In this document: one piece after another, positions 61,245 through 64,000 of the stretch
Layout of the letters: every line of letters begins with the position of its first letter
Position numbering within the stretch: the first letter of the stretch is position 1
Assembly: GCF_018861905.1 (NCBI RefSeq)
Contig: NZ_JAHLDU010000005.1
Coordinates: 186,001 to 250,000, forward strand
Direction of reading: 5' to 3'
Origin: Clostridium sp. DSM 17811
GTDB lineage: Bacteria > Bacillota > Clostridia > Clostridiales > Clostridiaceae
Length of the DNA: 64,000 nt
Translations under genes and position numbers: made by a program
Notes under the pieces: generated by a model
The model's database searches: none
The model's input: only the letters and a program-made list of their open reading frames with translations
Told to the model about the DNA's origin: nothing

Positions 61245-62795
61245 TTATGAAACTTTAAGTCCCATAATTTTTTCCTCAAAAATTCTTTCATCCATAAATT
61301 TTAAATTTGATGAAATTACTGGCATGAAATCCATATGTGCCAAAATATCTTTTTCAAGATCAATCCCTGGAGCAATTTCAGTAAGTACTACGCCTTTGCG
61401 GCTAAGTTCAAAGACAGCTCTTTCAGTAATATACAATACTGGTTGGGAGACATCTACGGCATACTCGCCACTAAAAGTTATTTGCTCAACAGTTTTAATA
61501 AATTTGTTGAATTTACCTTCTTTAATTATATTTAACTTTCCATCTTGTACTTCAATTTTTAAAGCACCGGCAGTAAAGGCACCACAGAAAACAACTTTTT
61601 TAGAGTTTTGAGTTATATTGATAAACCCACCACAACCTGCAATTTTAGGACCAAATTTACTTACATTAATATTTCCTGATTCGTCGCATTGAGCAAGGCC
61701 TAGGAAAGCTACATCAAGACCACCACCATCATAAAAATCAAATTGACTAGTTTGATCAAGGATCATTTCAGGATTTATTGCAGCTCCGAAACTTAATCCA
61801 CCTGCAGGGATTCCACCTATAGGGCCTGATTCCAAAGTAAGTTTCATATCGCTACCAATACCTTCTTCATTTGCGACCATGGAAATACCCTCAGGTACTC
61901 CTATTCCAAGGTTAGTTACAGCATTGGGTATAAGTTCCATAGCTGCCCTTCTAGATATTATTTTTCGTTCATCTAGTTTTAAACCGGGAATATCATCAAC
62001 TGCCATTCTTATTTCACCATTGTATGAGGGATTGTATTGTTCCCCATATGTTTGCATATGATTTTCAGGTTTGGAAATCACAATAGCATCAACAAGTATT
62101 CCTGGAATTTTAACTTTTCTTGGATCTAAGGTGCCATTTGATACAACTTTTTCAACTTGAATGATTACAATTCCACCAGAATTTTTAGCTGCTTGTGCCA
62201 TAGAAAGAACATCCAATGTTACGGCTTCTTTTTCCATAGTGGCATTACCACTTTCATCAGCATAAGTAGCACGAATAAGTGCTACATTTATAGGGAAGGC
62301 CTTATAGAACAAGTACTCCTTATTATCAATTTCAATAACTTTAACTATATCTTCTTTTGTGATATCGTTTAACTTACCGCCGTCAATTCTCGGATCTACA
62401 AAAGTTTTTAAACCAACATGTGTAATAGTTCCTGGTTTTCCCGACGCGATATCTCTATAAAGATTAGAAATTACACCTTGAGGAAGATTATAAGCTTGAA
62501 TTTTATTTTCAATAGCAAGATTTGAAAGTTTGGGAGAAAGCCCCCAGTGACCACCTATTACTTTTGAAACTAATCCTTCCACGCCAAGACGATTTAAACC
62601 TTTGTCTTTTGAGTCTCCTTGTCCGGCTGAGTATACCAAAGTTAAATTATTTGGGCTTCCGCTTTGGGCAAAAGATTTATTAATTTCTATAGTTAATTCT
62701 TCGGGGTGACCTGAACCGACAAATCCTCCAATTGCAACGGTGTCACCATCTTTTATTAAAGTGATTGCGTCATAACTAGACATAGTTTTTTTCAT
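61245..62795 (-). CDS. Acyl-CoA:acetate/3-ketoacid CoA-transferase, copy 3
   Basis: 516 residues with AAAGGAG before the start. Same family and glutamate motif (LESGPIGGIPAGG) as copies 1 and 2, but the most diverged, especially at the C terminus and around PKLSNLAIENK. It is the transferase nearest the sigma-54 regulator gene, with its own -24/-12 promoter and a pair of enhancer-like sites. It probably activates a related but different acid, or is the parent of the other copies. Confidence 0.9.
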   Translation of the reverse strand: MKKTMSSYDAITLIKDGDTVAIGGFVGSGHPEELTIEINKSFAQSGSPNNLTLVYSAGQGDSKDKGLNRLGVEGLVSKVIGGHWGLSPKLSNLAIENKIQAYNLPQGVISNLYRDIASGKPGTITHVGLKTFVDPRIDGGKLNDITKEDIVKVIEIDNKEYLFYKAFPINVALIRATYADESGNATMEKEAVTLDVLSMAQAAKNSGGIVIIQVEKVVSNGTLDPRKVKIPGILVDAIVISKPENHMQTYGEQYNPSYNGEIRMAVDDIPGLKLDERKIISRRAAMELIPNAVTNLGIGVPEGISMVANEEGIGSDMKLTLESGPIGGIPAGGLSFGAAINPEMILDQTSQFDFYDGGGLDVAFLGLAQCDESGNINVSKFGPKIAGCGGFINITQNSKKVVFCGAFTAGALKIEVQDGKLNIIKEGKFNKFIKTVEQITFSGEYAVDVSQPVLYITERAVFELSRKGVVLTEIAPGIDLEKDILAHMDFMPVISSNLKFMDERIFEEKIMGLKVS

Positions 62796-62843
62796 TTTTT
62801 ATCTCCTTTTATCATATTATTAACACCTGTTATAAATATAACA

Positions 62844-62859
62844 AGCAAGAAGCATGCCA
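62844..62859 (-). promoter_or_regulatory. Sigma-54 promoter before CoA-transferase copy 3
   Basis: Minus strand TGGCATGCTTCTTGCT: GG and GC 12 positions apart, matching the -24/-12 consensus. It lies 49-64 bases before the start. Confidence 0.82.
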
Positions 62860-62950
62860 ACAAAAAGTGACTAAAATATACAATAATATCGTGTTAACGT
62901 TGGGGCTTGATGATTTTATTAAAGATTGTGTAGCTTAGATAAAATTCTAT

Positions 62951-62966
62951 GTACGGCATTAAGAAC
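62951..62966. promoter_or_regulatory. Enhancer-like site A for CoA-transferase copy 3
   Basis: GTAC-N8-GAAC (one mismatch to GTTC-N8-GAAC), centre 62958.5, about 100 bp from the -24 element. Confidence 0.5.
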
Positions 62967-62992
62967 TTAATATATGTATATATAGGATTTTA

Positions 62993-63008
62993 GTTCGAAA
63001 AAATGAAC
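62993..63008. promoter_or_regulatory. Enhancer-like site B for CoA-transferase copy 3
   Basis: GTTC-N8-GAAC, centre 63000.5, exactly 42 bp from site A, the same arrangement as before copy 2. It overlaps the left arm of the terminator hairpin. Confidence 0.55.
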
Positions 63009-63041
63009 GGTATTCTTAAGGTTTAAGAATACCGTTCATTT
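62998..63041 (-). terminator. Terminator after the sigma-54 regulator gene
   Basis: Perfect 19-bp arms at 63001-63019 and 63023-63041; a T run follows on the minus strand. Confidence 0.88.
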
Positions 63042-63051
63042 TAAAGAACAA

Positions 63052-64000
63052 TTATAAAGGTATATTATATTTTTGAATTTTTTCATATAAACTTGTTCTT
63101 CCAATTTCAAGTTTTTTAGCAGTCTTAGTTTTGTTTCCGTTGGTTGATTTAAGTGCATCCATAATAGCTTGCTTTTCTGCTTCTTCTATAGTTGATTCAA
63201 GACTTTTAATAGGTTTAATCTGTTTTCTCCCTGTGATTTCATCAGGTAGATCTATAGGACATATAGTATTGCTATTTTCTATTACGTTAATTGCCCTTTC
63301 CAATATATTTTCAAGTTCCCTTATATTGCCTTCCCATGAATAATTTTTTAGAAAATATTCTGATTCCTTAGACATACCTACAATTTTCTTATTCAAATCT
63401 TCAGCAATTTTTGTTATAAGGTGATTTGCAATAAGTAAAATATCATCGCGCCTTTCACGAAGAGATGGAATAGTAATAGTCACTACATTTAATCTATAAT
63501 AAAGATCTTGCCTAAACTTACCTTCATGCATAGATTTTTCTAAGTTTATATTTGTTGCAGCAATTATACGAATATCAATTTTTTTACTTCCTAATGAACC
63601 AATTTTTTCAACCTCTTTTTCTTGAATTGCTCTTAGTAGTTTAACTTGCATATGAAGAGGCATATCTCCTATTTCATCCAAAAAAATTGTTCCACCATCC
63701 GCTAATTCGAATTTTCCAATTTTACCTTCTTTTTTAGCACCTGTAAATGCACCACCTTCGTAACCGAAAAGTTCAGATTCTAATAAATCGGTCGGAATAG
63801 CTCCACAGTTTACCTTTACAAAAGGTGCATACAATCGATCACTAGCTAAATGTATTGCATGGGCAAATAGTTCCTTCCCTGTGCCACTCTCACCAAGTAT
63901 AAGCACATTAGAATGTGTTTGAGCAGCCTTGCGGGCAATAGATTTAGCTGCCAATATCTTTTCGCTTGAACCTATTATGTCATCAAAGGAATAACTTGCA
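63052..64000 (-). CDS. Sigma-54-dependent enhancer-binding regulator (5' part outside window)
   Basis: The frame stays open to the window edge (YSFDDIIGSS is read before the TTG at 63954), so the N-terminal sensory domain lies outside. AAA+ domain: Walker A GESGTGKELFA, the sigma-54-contacting GAFTGA loop in YEGGAFTGAKKEG, Walker B GGTIFLDEIGD, and YYRLNVVTITIPSLRERRDDI. C-terminal Fis-type helix-turn-helix (NGNKTKTAKKLEIGRTSLYEKI). It should activate the sigma-54 promoters before CoA-transferase copies 2 and 3 by binding the GTTC-N8-GAAC sites; that pairing is inferred from position. Confidence 0.93.
   Translation of the reverse strand, partial: ASYSFDDIIGSSEKILAAKSIARKAAQTHSNVLILGESGTGKELFAHAIHLASDRLYAPFVKVNCGAIPTDLLESELFGYEGGAFTGAKKEGKIGKFELADGGTIFLDEIGDMPLHMQVKLLRAIQEKEVEKIGSLGSKKIDIRIIAATNINLEKSMHEGKFRQDLYYRLNVVTITIPSLRERRDDILLIANHLITKIAEDLNKKIVGMSKESEYFLKNYSWEGNIRELENILERAINVIENSNTICPIDLPDEITGRKQIKPIKSLESTIEEAEKQAIMDALKSTNGNKTKTAKKLEIGRTSLYEKIQKYNIPL

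Overview
The window looks like a chromosomal segment of a low-GC anaerobic Firmicute, most likely a Clostridium. The DNA is AT-rich, ribosome binding sites are strong (GGAGG type), TTG and GTG starts are used, and the gene content is clostridial: BceAB-type peptide transporters, a flavodiiron protein, RAT-controlled sucrose genes, poly-HAMP chemoreceptors and sigma-54-controlled CoA-transferase genes. I saw no rRNA or tRNA genes, CRISPR array or intact insertion sequence.

Layout. 1-3815: end of a BceB-type permease, an alpha/beta hydrolase and an OmpR-type two-component pair. 3952-7259: a redox operon (TlpA-like lipoprotein, 51-residue CXXC protein, polyferredoxin), then an HtrA-like protease. 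7505-8396: a decayed, twice-deleted second copy of the kinase-redoxin-ferredoxin segment. 8523-12565: a dlt operon for D-alanylation of teichoic acids in which dltC stops right after its carrier serine; a dltX-like gene ends the operon. 12680-17252: a complete BceRSAB-type antimicrobial peptide sensing and resistance module with a candidate BceR site. 17469-21619: a MarR regulator and a heterodimeric ABC exporter, each preceded by a GTTAG-N4-CTAAC operator. 21711-24393: a PucR-type regulator divergent from an iron-sulfur flavoprotein-like reductase. 24513-29188: sucrose uptake and cleavage (antiterminator, PTS IIBCA, GH32 hydrolase) with two RAT/terminator switches.

29331-33189 holds the most unusual unit: an acyl-CoA dehydrogenase fused to an ETF-alpha FAD domain and a rubredoxin, followed by a flavodiiron protein and an Rrf2-type Fe-S regulator. 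Repeats of GTATAC spaced 13 bp apart lie over both promoters. This reads as a short electron path from acyl-CoA to oxygen or nitric oxide under the control of an Fe-S sensor.

33286-35860: LacI regulator, SDR dehydrogenase and RpiB-type isomerase, resembling the DhuD/DhuI route for unsaturated uronates. 36085-37996: a CrtC/AttH-like lipocalin protein and a TetR regulator. 38086-49977: a chemosensory cluster (PAS kinase with a C-terminal Hpt-like domain, two single-domain receivers, CheA, three chemoreceptors, CheW) with no CheR or CheB. 50151-53676: a small membrane protein and a MacAB/YknXYZ-type efflux system.

53833-64000, all on the minus strand: three CoA-transferase genes, two GntP-type permeases and two MaoC-type hydratases made by segmental duplication, downstream of a sigma-54 enhancer-binding regulator that runs off the window. 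Two transferase genes have -24/-12 promoters and paired GTTC-N8-GAAC sites whose centres are 42 bp apart; the third has decayed versions of both.
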